DNA from: Sipunculus nudus
Lineage: Eukaryota > Annelida > Sipuncula > Golfingiida > Sipunculidae
NCBI GenBank assembly: GCA_026874595.1
Contig: CM049308.1
Span: forward strand, 76,243,124 to 76,307,123
Direction: 5' to 3'
DNA length: 64,000 nucleotides
Below are positions 11,401 to 26,400 of this stretch, in pieces. Position numbers and translations under genes: made by a program. How positions within the stretch are numbered: position 1 is the first letter of the stretch; every line of letters begins with the position of its first letter. The notes beneath the pieces are model-generated. The model made no database searches and was not told the origin of the DNA. It saw nothing but the letters and a program-made list of their open reading frames with translations.

Positions 11401-14400
11401 CTTAACTGCATCATACTGATAGGAACAAGATCACATCTCATTAACATGCCCAGCTTAGATAATACTATAATTTCATCAGGGCTAAACAAACTTTTGAAAG
11501 TACTTGCCCAGCTGGGCAAGTAGCATTCAGCTTTCATTTGCCTCACATGAAGTTATAGTATTACCTATTACAAGTACGATGCAGTTAAGTAATAATTAGA
11601 GGTACTTAAATTATAGTTAATGTGAGAAAAGCATCCGCTGTCATTTGGACTGCCCGATCCATTGTTACCTAAATGGTTACGGTCACGTGACCTCTAGCTA
11701 AGCTCCGTGTTCGAGCATTATTTTTCACTTGCACATGTGTTGTCATCATTACTGCATGTTTAAGTTTCTCATGTCACTAGTACTGTAAGATTTTTACGAC
11801 ACCTCTATGTCTCAGCACGGAGACAGCCATGAAGTTTCTCAAAAATGTTGTAGTTCGTGTAACCAGCCATGTTAAGGCCACGAGGGTCCCACGGGGAAGA
11901 AATGTAAACTTAGCAACGTCCTTGGTGAAGAAATTGTGGTCAAAGAACCCTCGCAGACCGAAGTCAACCAGACCGTGATGGTCCCGTTTCGCTAGAATTG
12001 ACCATGCGCCAACTTGTAAAAGAAATGCACAACATCTCTGTCTGACTGGACCCATTGCAAGAATCCCAGGAAAGGCTGAAGAACAGACTGCATATTTCTA
12101 CTAGAAACCGGCCACTCCACGATGACCCAAAACATTCATGCGCAGAAGAAACAATGCCATGGACAACACAGAACAGTCAAAGTCAGCACATAGCTCCAGG
12201 TCAGAGTTCACGGATGGAGGAGGTACGGAAACCTGGCGAGTTTGTAAATCTTGCTGAATTCCTACCAAATTTTGACTCTAAATTAGAGTCTGTACAAGAA
12301 CTTAACGCTAAAGTCAGCGGAGAGACAGATAGACAATACAAGAAAACAAAGTGCATTGACAATTTCTTGATGTGGCTAAGAGCCTGGAACAAGTACAAGT
12401 ATACCCAAATCTTTATACAAGAATGTTAGCTTACAGACAACAAATACAGGGATGTGACAAAAAATTTGCCTCGCCAGTCGTGTATGCGTTTGACATGAGG
12501 TTCTGGGAACAACTGTCAACATCGGAAGAACTTTTTTCGTTCGATGGCTTAGATACTGTGCTGTACACAACAATCTTTGATGCAACCACCGTTACGAAGG
12601 ACAATAAAACGTGTTTTCCCTGTAAATCACCTGACCACCTGATCAGTGAGTGTCATTTCCCGCGCAACAAACCACACTGGAGGAAGCTACGAAAACAAGG
12701 AAAGCGCCGTGAGAAAACCAGGATCAGTGGCTCCATGCTGGGGTCAAAAGATGTAACAATTACCAAAACGGAAGGTGTCACCACAGTGGCTGTCGCCGGG
12801 CACACGTGTGCCGACAGTGTCACGGTGTTTGTATGTGAAACATGACTATGGGGCAAAGTCTCTCCATTAAGCCAAGGGTGGGGGCTGACCGTAAAAAATC
12901 TCACCACCTCGGCTTAGATTTGAACATTTGATCTCCCAACTTCTTGTGCTCTACCACTGAGCCACAATTTTACAGTACAGTGAAGTCTTGATATAACGGG
13001 GTCTGTTACAACAGAAGACTCAAGAAGTTCAAATTGGCTTCCATATAATGGAAAACTCAAGTTCCAGATCCAAACGGACTTACATGAAACAAAATGAACC
13101 ACGCCCCTATACTCAGAATTGTTATAACGAACTAGAGTGATGGCCGTCAGGTCCAAGTTTCCCCAAATCGTTTGATCTTTGTTAAACCAACATGACAATG
13201 TCCAGCTGATTAACACATGACAGGGCAGGTTTTCACACCCAGGGCATAGTTGAGTGGTTATGTCACCACTGATTACTCTCCGTCTCAGTTGAGCGCTTCC
13301 GTTTTCACACCTTGCGTATTGCTTGATTAGTAAGTGAGATCAGTGTCAAATTGTTTAGTTAATAACCTCACCAGATCCCTTATTAATTGAAAATCAAAAG
13401 ATACCACAAACTATGTTCAGCCAAACAATCATGACATAATTATCCAAATAATATAACTTTGAACAAGGGACCCATGGGTCACAGCGCTCAGCTGTTATAT
13501 ATGATCACAAAATATGATTTGGAAGAGGAGGTGGGCAAAGGCTGGTTTTGTGAGGGAATATAAGCTATATTATGAGTTAATGCTGTTTAACTCAAGTTAT
13601 GTAAGATTTTGATGATATCCTTGGAGACAGGAAAGAGGACTGATGTCATTAATATTATTTACAGTTGGAAATGGTGTGCTATTATCACATAGGTTTTGAC
13701 TTGGCCATAAAACTTTACCAACATTGCAGCAGAATTATTTGAAAAGTTAAACTATTTATATATTTATAATATATATATTTTTATAATAACAGTATCATGT
13801 TTTTTTTCAAAGATTTTTAAATAATATTATTGAAATAAATGATTATTAAAATAATATTATAGAATGTATTCATGAATGCATTTGTATTCAAACACTTTCA
13901 TTTTTACCTGTATTCTTATCCTTTTAGTTTTACATGAAATTATGGAGTACATATTCATATCTGCATTCAATTACATTTGCAAAGTAATGCACCATGTCTG
14001 GTATTTATTCAGTTTCAGCCAAACAAAGTTCATCAACTGTCAAATTTCTTTTCTATTGATTATTTTTAAAGTTGTTATTATAGACCTATAAAAATTTATT
14101 TATTCATTGTTTATTGTTGTGCATTTGGTCTAAACAATTAATAGATGAGCTGGGTTGGACACCTGGATCAGCTGTGGCCAGCAATGAGCTGCCCAGCTGC
14201 AAGTATATGCCCCGCATCAAGCGTGCATAATTGGACTGAAAGGTCAACTTTAGGACATACAGGTGACTGAAGAGGAGCTGGCTAGAGCCTATGTCTGACA
14301 TGGTCTCATAAAAACTTTAATAAAAGCTACAGTTTTTGGCCAATTTCTTTCAACTTTCAAAACTAAAAAGCTGTAATCTTTATTTATGCATGATATCAAA

Positions 14401-17400
14401 ATTATATCAACTGTGCTCACAGGAAACAAACATGCGATGATCAAAATTAGGCAAAATTTAAGGTACTGATTTTATATTTATATTAAAAACTTATAAAATT
14501 TGAAAAATTCAGAACTAATTTTGGGTATACAATCGAATCTTGATTATATAATTTTATATCCCTGACAAAAACAAGGGACCTATGGGTCACTGTGCTCAGC
14601 TGACCTTAACCTTGAAGGTAAAAATCTAAAATAATATCAAATGGAGATAAAGTGTAAGAGGAAGAGGTAATAAAGGCCATGGTTGGTTTATATGATTGGT
14701 TTGTATTGATGAGCAAGAAATTGTTGCAAAAAATATTTTGTGACCTGACCATGTGTTTCCTAATGTTGAAACTGACGCATGTGGGCAGTTTGTGAAAAAA
14801 TGATCTGTACTATTACTATGATCATTAGTTGGCTTTTCGATTAACTGTTGACATTTCAGTAGTTTACACATTTGTTCAATTTAATCTATTTTTTTGTACA
14901 ATATATATTATTAATTATATATGTATTTTTTATGAAATGTTTTAAATCATGCTACATTACACAACATTGCATCTTCTGGATTACACCTTGAATTATTTTT
15001 TCAAGGAAAGTTTTCGCATATCGGGTGGAAACAGCATTACAATTAATATTTGAATAAAGGAGATACAGTGAAAACAATAACAATTACTGCATAACACTTG
15101 GTGGGTTGGGTTTGCCGGGGGGGGGGGGGGGGGGGGGGGGGGGGTGATTGGGGTGGTGATATGAGAATAACTGTACACCTGTCACAGCAGGGGATCTCCC
15201 CCAGTGACTGTAACAAATCAGAAACCCTGGCATAGCTGACTTCCAGTGACCTGGAGTGGGACCCTGCATCTGTAATCAAAGCAAGTGACTACAAAAAAAC
15301 AAGGGACCTATGGGTCACGACGCTCAGCTGTTATATATGATAAAAAAATATTATTTAGAAATGAGGCACATGCTGGTTTTGTGTGGTAATAAGTATAAGC
15401 TGTATTATGAGTTGTTGTTGTTTAGCTTATGTATGATTTTGATAGTACCTTTGGAGACAGGGAAGAGGATTGATTTCATTTATTTTATTAACAAATGGAG
15501 TACTATTGTCACACAGATTTTGACTTGGCCATATAACTTATAAGCAGAACATATAATATAAGAGTTTAACTATTTATAAAAAAAAATTACAAATATTGTC
15601 CCAAATATAATTTTTATTAAAAATAATAAGAGAATCATATGATTTTTTTAAAATGAAATATAACTGATATGATTATTAAAATAATATTAAAGAATATATT
15701 CATGAATGCATTCATGAATACATTTTGAAAGTATTTGCACGAGTATTCATATACTTTCATTTTTACCTGAATTCCCATTCTTTATGCAAGAAATTTTATA
15801 ATGGAGTACATAATCATGTTCGTATTTAAATACAATTACAAAGTATTCGCAACATGTCTGGTATTTATTCAGTTTTCACAAAACAATGATGATGAGAATC
15901 CAGAATATACAAAATTCACACATTTAAATAATGATCATAAGTACCTGGTTTTATGGCTTTTATTTATATTAAAAAATAACTGTAAAAAATTCATTTTGGA
16001 CTAATTTCACATCAATGTACACATTAGACACAGTAGGAATCTAGATTAATATTATCAACTGCATCTTTGTCTATCATTAATTTCCTTCATATGATCCCTA
16101 TTGATTAGTAATGAATAATATGATTTACTTCTTTATCATTAAAATTGAACTGGAAAATGCCATAGGTGACTGCATGGTGTTATTTGGAATATGTGACATT
16201 CTACCCATCGATACAAGATTCTTATATCATCAGTAACTGCAAGTTAATTTCCTGTTATTATAAACTAACAAATTCCTTTTCTATTTTTCTTTAATTTGTT
16301 ATTAAAAACCAATAAAAATTTATTAATTTATTGTTTATTGTTATGTTGTTGGTTAAAACTACTAGATGAGTTGGGTTGGACACCTGGATCAACTGTGGCT
16401 GGCCATAAGCTGCCTGGATTCCTGTATGCCTCTCCTCAAGCGTGCATAATTTGATGAAAGGTCAACAAGGTCAACATACAGGTGACTCAAGAGGGGCTGG
16501 AGAGAGCCTAAGTCTGACAGGGTCTCATAAAAAACATTAATAAAAGCTACAATTTTTGGCCAATTTCTTTCAGCTTTCTAAACTAAAAAGCTGAAATCCT
16601 TATGTGTGCATGATATGAAAATTATATCAACAGTGCTCACAGGAAACAAACGTGCCATGGTTACAGTTGGGCAAACTTTAAGGTACTAATTTTATATTTA
16701 TACTAATAACTTATAAAATTTGAAAAATTCAGAACTAATTTTGGGTATTCAATTGAATCTTGATTAAATAATGTTACATCCCTGACAAAAAAATCTCTAG
16801 CTTCAGCAATGCCCTTGTTAAGGGAGTAAATATATTTCTTGATTTTTGACAAAGTGCATTATGTTTGGGCCCATAACTTAAAACAATTACGCAATACTGA
16901 CATCATTCTGGCATGTGCATAGAGAATGAAAAATATGTATATTATTTATGATTAAAGTCAGATCAGTGGTTTTGATATTAGGCAGTCTTGAAGTGTAACA
17001 ATGGGTTTTTAATGGAAAAATGAAGTTTTTCATTAATACCTAAAGGTATTAAGTCCTAGTGACCAAATTCTTGGCATGGTAGGGGATTTTGGAGACATCT
17101 AACTGTATGCCGAATTTAAGGAACTTAGAGCTGAAGCTGGGGAGCTGAGCTCTTGCAAACTGCATAACACTAGCTTGATGTAAACAATATGTTACATGGT
17201 GCTTGAAAACTTGATAAAAATCTACAGTTTTTGATCAACTGGTTTCAAATTTTTGGTGTTAACAGTTGAAATGCTAACAAAAACATGCTGTGAAAATTAA
17301 ATCCACAGTACTTACAGGAAAAAAACGTGCCATGGTCAAAGTTGGGCAAAATTTAAGGTACCAATTTTTTATTTTTATTAATATTTTAAAAAATTTAAAA

Positions 17401-20400
17401 GATTTTCATCTAATTTTGGGTATACAATTTAATTTTGATTAATTAAAGTTATATTACTGGAAGAAAGGTCCATAGCTTTAACATTTTTTGTGTTAAGTGA
17501 TCAAATATCTTTCCTGATTTTTTTACAAAATGCATTATGTTTTGGCCCATAACTTTTTAAATTAAATAATACAGACATAATTTCTGGCATGTACATAGGA
17601 ACTATACAGAGGAATATTTATGGTAAATATGAGGAAAAACAGATGAGTGGTTTTGATATAAGGCAGTCCTGAAGTGTGAAAATAGGTTTTTAATAAAAAA
17701 TTGAGGTTTTTCCTTAATTTCTCAAAGGAACGAAGTTGCAAAGACCCAGTTTTCGGCTTGGTAGGAGATCTTGGGGACATCTAACATTATACCGAATTTT
17801 GGATTCCTAGGTCTTATGGTTTCAAAACGTGCCACATCTACGGACGGACGGACGGACGGACAGACGGACGGACGACGGACAATGGACCACGACTATAGCT
17901 CAGATGACTTATAGTCAGCTGAGCTAAAAATCAATAACTAGCTTTATTTTTAAGCTTTTATTTTCAAATTTCAGATAAGACAAACTAAATATTTATGTTC
18001 ACATGCTGTGAAAAATTAAATCCACAGCAGTTACAGGAATAAAATGTGCCATGGTCAAATCTGGGCAAAATTTAAGGTACTGATTTTTTTTTATGCTAAT
18101 AACTTAAAAAATTTACAAAATTCAGATCTAATTTTGGGTAAACAATTGAATCTTAATTAAACATAGTTATATACTTGAGAAAATAGACTCTAGTTTCAAA
18201 ATTTTTCATGTTAAGTGAGTTATTATTTTTCCTGATTTTTTACAAAGTCCATTATGTTTGGGCCCATAACTTAAAGAATTTATACTTTACAGACTTAATT
18301 TCTGGCATGTACATAGGAACTATATAGAGGAATATTTATGGTAAATATGAGGAAAAACATATGAGTGGTTTTGATATAAGGCAGTCCTGAAGTGTGAAAA
18401 TAGGATTTTAATAAAAAATTGAGGTTTTTCCTTAATTTCTCAAAGGAACAAAGTCGCAAAGACCCAGTTTTTGGCTTGGTAGGAGATCTTGGGGACATCT
18501 AACATTATGCTGAATTTTGGATCTAGGTCTTACGGTTTCAAAATGTGCCACATCTACGGACGGACAGACGGACAAACGGACGGATGACGGACAATGGACC
18601 ACAACTATAGCTCAGATGACTTATAGTCAGCTGAGCTAAAAATCTCTAGCTTCAGCAATTTTCATATTAAGGGAATAAATATATTTCTTGTTTACAAAGT
18701 GCATTTGGTTCAGGCTCATAACATAAAACAATTTCGCAATACTCACATCATTTATGGCATGTGCATAGAGTATAAATAGAAGAACATGTATATTTTATAT
18801 GATCACAGTCAGATCAGTGGTTTTGATATTAGGCATTCTTGAAGTGTAACAATGGGTTTTAAATTGAAAACTAGACATTTCTTGGCACCGCAGGTGCCAG
18901 AGTATACCCAGACATAGTAGGCCCCCCTCCTACAAGAACAGACCCCCATTTTTAGCAGCATATACTGACACTTGGCATATTTATTGTTTATTCCATCTAA
19001 CGATCCACAATCTTGTTGACGATGTTGGTCCTGTGACCTCGATCTTTTTAAATATGTGTCCTGTGACCTTGACCTTTGATCTCATAACCCCAAAATCAAT
19101 TTGGGTCTTGCTTTTCCAATGGGACATATGCAAGTCAAGTTTGAAATCTATACATCAATAAAGCAGGAATTATCATCCAGAAACTTATTTTTGGACAGAT
19201 GGCTCCTGTGACCTTCACCTTTGACCTCAAAATTGATAGTGTTCTTCCTCTCTTGGCAGGAGAACTATATGTGCAAGATGAAAGATATGAGATGAAATGT
19301 TTGGCTGAAAATGCATCCACATCTTTTTAAAGATGTGTCCTGTGACCTTGACCTTTGACCTCATGACCCCAAAATCAATTTAGTCTTACTTTTCCAATGG
19401 GACATATACAAGTCAAGTTTGAAATCCATACATCAATAAAAGCAGGAATTATCATCCAGAAACTAATTTTTGGACATATGGCTCCTGTGACCTTCATCTT
19501 TGACCTTGTGACCTCAAAATTGATAGGGGTCTTCCACTCTTGGCAGGTGAACTATATGTGCAAGAGGAAAGATCTGAGATGAATTGTTTGGCTGAAAATG
19601 CATCCACAATCTTTTTAAAGAGGTTTCCTGTGACCTTGACCTTTGACCTCATGACCCCAAAATCAATTTGGGTCTTGCTTTTCTAATGGGTCAATAACAA
19701 AGCCAAGTTTGAAATCCATACATCAGTAAAAGATGGAATTATCATCCAGAAACTAATTTTTGGACAGATGGCTCCTGTGACCTTCACCTTTGACCTTGTG
19801 ACCTCAAAACTGATAGGGTTCTTCCTCTCTTGGCAGGTGAACTATATGTGCAAGATGAAAGACCTGAGATGAAATGTTTGGCTGAAAATGCATCCACATC
19901 TTTTTTAAAGATGTGACCTTGACCTTTGACCTCATGACCCCAAAATCAATTTGGGTCTTGCTTTTCCAATGGGACATATATAAGTCAAGTTTGAAATCCA
20001 TACATCAATAAAAGCAGGAATTATCATCCAGAAACTAATTTTTGGACATATGGCTCCTGTGACCTTCACCTTTGACCTTGTGACCTCAAAATTGATAGGG
20101 GTCTTCCACTCTTGGCAGGTGAACTATATGTGCAAGATGAAAGATCTGAGATGAATTGTTTGGCTGAAAATGCATCCACAATCTTTTTAAAGAGGTTTCC
20201 TGTGACCTTGACTTTTGACCTCATGACCCCAAATTCAATTCCGGTCTTGCTTTTCCAATGGGTCAAATACAAGTCAAGTTTGAAATCCAAACTTCAATAA
20301 AAGAAGGAATTATCATCCAGAAACTAATTTTTGGACAGATGGCTCCTGTGACCTTCACCTTTGACCTTGTGACCTCAAAATTGATGGGGTTCTTCCTCTC

Positions 20401-23400
20401 TTGGCAGGGTTACTATATGTGCAAAATGAAAGATCTGAGATGAAATGTTTGGCTGAAAATGCATCCACATCTTTTTAAAGATGTGTCCTGTGACCTTGAC
20501 CTTTGACCTCATGACCCGAAATTCAATTCCGGTTTTGCATTTCCAATGGGTCAAATACATGTATAGTTTGAAATCCATACATCAATAAAAGAAGGAATTA
20601 TCATCCAGAAACTAATTTTTGGACAGATGGCTCCTGTGACCTTCACCTTTGACCTTGTGACCTCAAAATTGATAGGGGTCTTCCACTCTTGGCAGGTGAA
20701 CTATATGTGCCAGATGAAAGATCTGAGATGAATTGTTTGGCTGAAAATGCATCCACAATCTTTTTAAAGAGGTTTCCTGTGACCTTGACCTTTGACCTCA
20801 TGACCCCAAAATCAATTTGGGTCTTGCTTTTTCAATGGGTCAATAACAAAGCCAAGTTTGAAATCCATACATCAGTAAAAGATGGAATTATCATCCAGAA
20901 ACTAATTTTTGGACAGATGGCTCCTGTGACCTTCACCTTTGACCTTGTGACCTCAAAACTGATAGGGTTCTTCCTCTCTTGGCAGGTGAACTATATGTGC
21001 AAGATGAAAGACCTGAGATGAAATTTTAGGCTGAAAATGCATCCAAATCTTTTTAAAGATGTGACCTTGACCTTTGACCTCATGACCCCAAAATCAATTT
21101 GGGTCTTGCTTTTCCAATGGGACATATATAAGTCAATTTTGAAATCATTACATCAATAAAAGCAGGAATTATTATCCAGAAACTAATTTTTGGACAGATG
21201 GCTCTTGTGACCTTCACCTTTGACCTTGTGACCTCAAAATTGATAGGGGTCTTCCACTGTTGGCAGGTGAACTATATGTGCAAGATAAAAGATCTGAGAT
21301 AAATTGTTTGGCAGAAAATGCATCCACAATCTTTTTAAAGAGGTTTCCTGTGACCTAGACCTTTGACCTCATGACCCCAAAATCAATTTGGGTCTTGCTT
21401 TTTCAATGGGTCAATAACAAAGCCAAGTTTGAAATCCATACATCAGTAAAAGATGGAATTATCATCCAGAAACTAATTTTTGGACAGATGGCTCCTGTGA
21501 CCTTCACCTTTGACCTTGTGACCTCAAAACTGATAGGGTTCTTCCTCTCTTGGCAGGTGAACTATATGTGCAAGATGAAAGACCTGAGATGAAATGTTTG
21601 GCTAAAAATGCATCCAAATCTTTTTAAAGATGTGTCCTGTGACCTTGACCTTTGACCTCATGACCTGAAATTCAATTCCGGTTTTGCATTTCCAATTGGT
21701 CAAATACATGTATAGTTTGAAATCCATACATCAATAAAAGAAGGAATTATCATCCAGAAACTAATTTTTGGACAGATGGCTCCTGTGACCTTCACCTTTG
21801 ACCTTGTGACCTCAAAACTGATAGGGTTCTTCCTATCTTGGCAGGTGAACTATATGTGCAAGATGAAAGACCTGAGATGAAATGTTTGGCTGAAAATGCA
21901 TCCACATCTTTTTAAAGATGTGACCTTGACCTTTGACCTCATGACCCCAAAATCAATTTGGGTCTTGCTTTTCCAATGGGACATATATAAGTCAAGTTTG
22001 AAATCCATACATCAATAAAGCAGGAATTATCATCCAGAAACTAATTTTTGGACATATGGCTCCTGTGACCTTCACCTTTGACCTTGTGACCTCAAAATTG
22101 ATAGGGGTCTTCCACTCTTGGCAGGTGAACTATATGTGCAAGATGAAAGATCTGAGATGAATTGTTTGGCTGAAAATGCATCCACAATCTTTTTAAAGAG
22201 GTTTCCTGTGACCTTCACCTTTGACCTCATGACCCCAAAATCAATTTGGGTCTTGCTTTTTCAATGGGACATATATAAGTCAATTTTGAAATCATTACAT
22301 CAATAAAAGCAGGAATTATTATCCAGAAACTAATTTTTGGACAGATAGCTCCTGTGGCCTTGACCTTTGACCTTGTGACCCCAAAATTAATATGGATCAT
22401 CCATTATTGGCAAGTGAGCTATATATTCAAGATGGAAGACCTGGGATGAAAGTTTGGCTTAAAATGCATCCACAGTATCTTTTAAAATGCCAGTCCAGTG
22501 ACCTTGACCTTTGACCTTATGACCCTAGAACCTATAGGGTTCTTACTTTAGTGGTGGGCCATACATAAGTCATGTTTGAAATCCATATGGCTATCAACAC
22601 TGGAGATATCATAAGAGGTGTGTGATTTTCACCATATATGGCAATATTCAAGGTCAAGGCCACTATCATAGGAAAGGTCATGACCCCAATTTAAATAAGC
22701 ATCATCCCATAACCCATACCTATGGATATGCATAATATAAAAGAAATCTGTCCATTAGTTTTTGACTTATAAATGCTCACAGTGCTGTAAGGTGGCAATT
22801 TAGGGGGTATTAAACGGCACGAAAACAAGTAAAGAATAATAGGTGGCGCCACCAGTTTCTGGAACATGACAACCCTATCCATGATCTTCCATCAACTTGA
22901 TTTTGGGATAAATCCATGCAAGATTTCTTGAGATATTAAAGAATTTGTGTGATTTTCCCCAAAATTGGACCTATTCAAGGTCAAGGACACTCTCCTAGTA
23001 AAGGTCATGACCTCATTTTAAATAGGCATCTTCCTCTTACCCATATCTATACATATACCAAGTTTGGTAAAGTTCCGTGAAATATTTTTTGGGTTATCGC
23101 GCCAACAAGATTCATATGCGGCGGCGGCGGCGGCGGGACCGGTATGAAAACATAGTATCCCCCGACTTTGTCTGGGGATACAATCATAGTTTTTTCTTAA
23201 CATCTCGAAGGAATGAAATTCTAGTGACCAAACTTTTGGTATGGTAGGGGGGTTTGCGGGGCATCTAACTGTATGCCAGATTTGGGAGCTGAGAGCTGGC
23301 CTTGGAAGCTAGGGAGCTGAGCTCTAGCAAACTGCATAACACTTGCTTGATCTGAACAATACTTTACATGGTGCTTGAAAACTGGAATAAAATCAACAGT

Positions 23401-26400
23401 TTTTGATCAACTGGTTTCAAATTTCAGATGTTTAAAGATTAAATGCTTAAGGTAACATGCTGTGAAAATTAAATCCACAGCAGTTACAGGAATAAAATGT
23501 GCCATGGTCAAATCTGGGCAAAATTTAAGGTACTGATTTTATATTTATGCTAATATATTATAAAATTTAAAAAAAATTCAGATCTAATTTTGGGAATACA
23601 ACTGAATCTTGACTAAATATAATTATATACCTGAAAGAAAGTCTCTAGCTTCAGCAATTCTCAAGTTAAGGGAGTAAATATATTTCCTGAATTTTTACAA
23701 AGTGGGCCAATAACTTCAAGAATTTAAAAAATATTAAAGTAATTTCTCGTATGTACATAGGAAATATATAGAGGAATTAATATATTAACAAGGCCTACAG
23801 GCCTAATGCGAACCTGTGCAATGAGATTACACCAGGTATAATGCTTCAATGCTGTACCATTACTTTTCAAGAACATGTGTAACATGTATATGATCAATGC
23901 AAGTACTAAACACTTAGAACAAGAAACAAACAAACATCACTGCTGCAATTCTGGCATGGGTGCACACAAAACAAAAACTAGAATATGGGTAGTCAACAAG
24001 CGACTACGTCTATCCACCAAAGTCAGGGTAGGAAAGGTGAAGTGAGGCATGGATTGAGTGGCAAGGGGAAATAGAGCGAGGTGTGTTGCAAATTAGCCTG
24101 GATGTCTGCAGCCGAAATGTGTATGTAGGTTGCGCCACCTACCACAAAATCCAGAAAGCTGTCCAAGATGTATAAACATGCAAAATTTTAGGCAGATAAG
24201 TCAAACCACTACTGAGATATGAGTGATTTTAGCCCATGGCACAAGAACAGACAGACACTGTGCAAAAATGGTGGCAATTTGGTCCACCAGTTTTGCGTAT
24301 GATAAAGAGCCATGTGAGCAAAATTTTTGCCAAATCGGTCAAATGGTTCCTGAGATATGAGCTTGGATGTCTGCAGCGTAAATTTGAATGTAGGTGGCGC
24401 CACCTGTCATAAAACAAGAAAGTTGTCAAGGATGTATAAACCTGCAAAATTTCAGGTGGATAAGTCAAACCACTGCCCAGATATGAGTAATTTTATCCCA
24501 AGGCCAATGAACAGACGCTGTGCAAAAATGGTTGCAGGTTGCGCCACCAGTCTTGTAAACTCTAAAGCTACCCAATATGTATAAACATACCCAATTTTAG
24601 ACTGATGTATCAAATTCCTCTGTTGAAATAAGCAGGCGCATACACTGCAAAAGTCAATGTAGGTGGCACCACCTGTCTTGTAAATAAGAATACTATCAAA
24701 GACGCATAGACAGGTATAAGTCCAATACATCAAACTTCCCCAGAGTTTGATGCACTGGGCTGACAAGGCTTAGGTGACTAAGGCATTTGCCCCCGAGTGA
24801 CCTGTGACAAATTGCTGCCTCAAGCTACTGCACTGAGTGAACTCTGGACCTGCACCTGGCTAGACTGAGTGAACTTTTGACCTGTACCAGGCTGCACTGA
24901 GTGAACTCTTGACCTGTTGCATAATCTGACACAGTTGGCAGTCTGCCAAAGCTATAAATAGATTCAGGCTGAACTTTGGTGCTAAATATGATGCAGTGAG
25001 CAGTCTGCCAAAGCTATAAATAGAATGCAGCTACTGCACTGAGTGAACTCTTGACCTATACCTGGCTGCACTTCTCCCAATACTGGCACTGTGCCAAAAC
25101 TATTTACAGAGCTGACATCATCTTGGCCAATGGCCAACATCAAGGCACTGGCATCTGTCAATGGTAAACCAAGTGCTGCCATCTGTACACAAAAGTGGTC
25201 CCTACTTGAAATAACTTTGAAATTTATTTTCCTTATACAAAATGCTTTTCAGCTGACTTTTGATAAAAAAAAGAAATCAGGAATATATGTAAAATTATTA
25301 CGGATGCATACTGATTGCAAAATTAAAATACAGATATATATCATTGATGGCAAATTCTTGAATTAAGTTGAGTAGGGATACTAATAATTATAATCAATGT
25401 ACAGTTGTCCTTATAAAGCCACAGAGAGCTGAATATCCATGATTGTAACATTGCATGGTATGATGAATAACTTAAATCTAAATTTTTTAAAAGCTTTTAA
25501 AAAAACTTTTTTGTCAATATTAACCAAATATAACCTGAAATCTAAATGTCTAGTGGCATGATGTAATAGATGCTGATAAACTGGTGCCAGGCTAGATGTA
25601 ACAGCATCACACAGCTAACATATATGGTAAAATGACACAATTCAATCTCCATAGTTCAGCCAAAAATCATTCATGTGGAACCATTAATGACAAATATTAT
25701 AAGAATTGTCGTAGGGATTATTCTTGTAAAATATTTAACAAACTGGCTTCCCTGGCATCAGTCGAAAAATGTTTCGCAAGTTTATAACCCATATAGGAAG
25801 ATACAGCAAACTGGCTAAGTTCAGCTTCCCGTAATTCAGCCAAAAAGCACTGAACCCAAATCATTTGAACAAACTTGAATTTTCAACATCTGAGGATAAT
25901 TAATATGTGAGATATAAGAATTTGGCCCAGTGGTATTTGAGAAGAAGATCTTTGTAGCCACTGAGCTAAAATGGGCTGTCATGGCATATGACTAAATTCA
26001 GCTTCCCATAACTTAGCCAAAAGTCACTGAAAAGAGACCATTTGAACAAACTTCAGAAAGCACTACCCTAGGATCATTTCTGTGCGATATTAAACATTTT
26101 GGCCATATGGTTTCAGAGAAGAAGTTTTTTGTAGCCCTCAGTGTGATACAGGCACTAATGACCCCGTACAAAAGAGGCCGATGCAGGTGGCGCCACCAAT
26201 ACCTCAATTTAAGATATGACATATGTGACCAACATTGGCATAAAATTTGGTGATGATAGCTCCAGCTGTTTCTGAGATTTAAATTTTAATATGCTTTTTT
26301 GCACAGTTAACAAAGTTCAACCTCCTGTAACTCGGCCAAAAATTTCCAAACTTGAGAAAGATTGTTCCAGGGATCATTTCTAAGAAATATTGGACAATTT

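Larger units (their letters stand above)
14571..18643 (+). mobile_element. Family-1 element nested in the outer copy
   Basis: The left flank reads CCTGACAAAA and the right flank TCTCTAGCTTCAGCAA. The uninterrupted site is present at about 16783 (CCTGACAAAAAAATCTCTAG) in the inner copy. This fixes both ends and shows insertion into an A run. About 1.4 kb remains after removing the copy inserted at 15299-17930. Confidence 0.8.

Noticed and set aside
14993-15279. Proline-rich frames
   Set aside because: They are produced by a 28-base poly(G) run read on the minus strand.
19135-22306. Many 60-110 residue frames (e.g. 20689-21021)
   Set aside because: They are recurrent shadows of the 287-bp satellite, on both strands, without start context or conservation.
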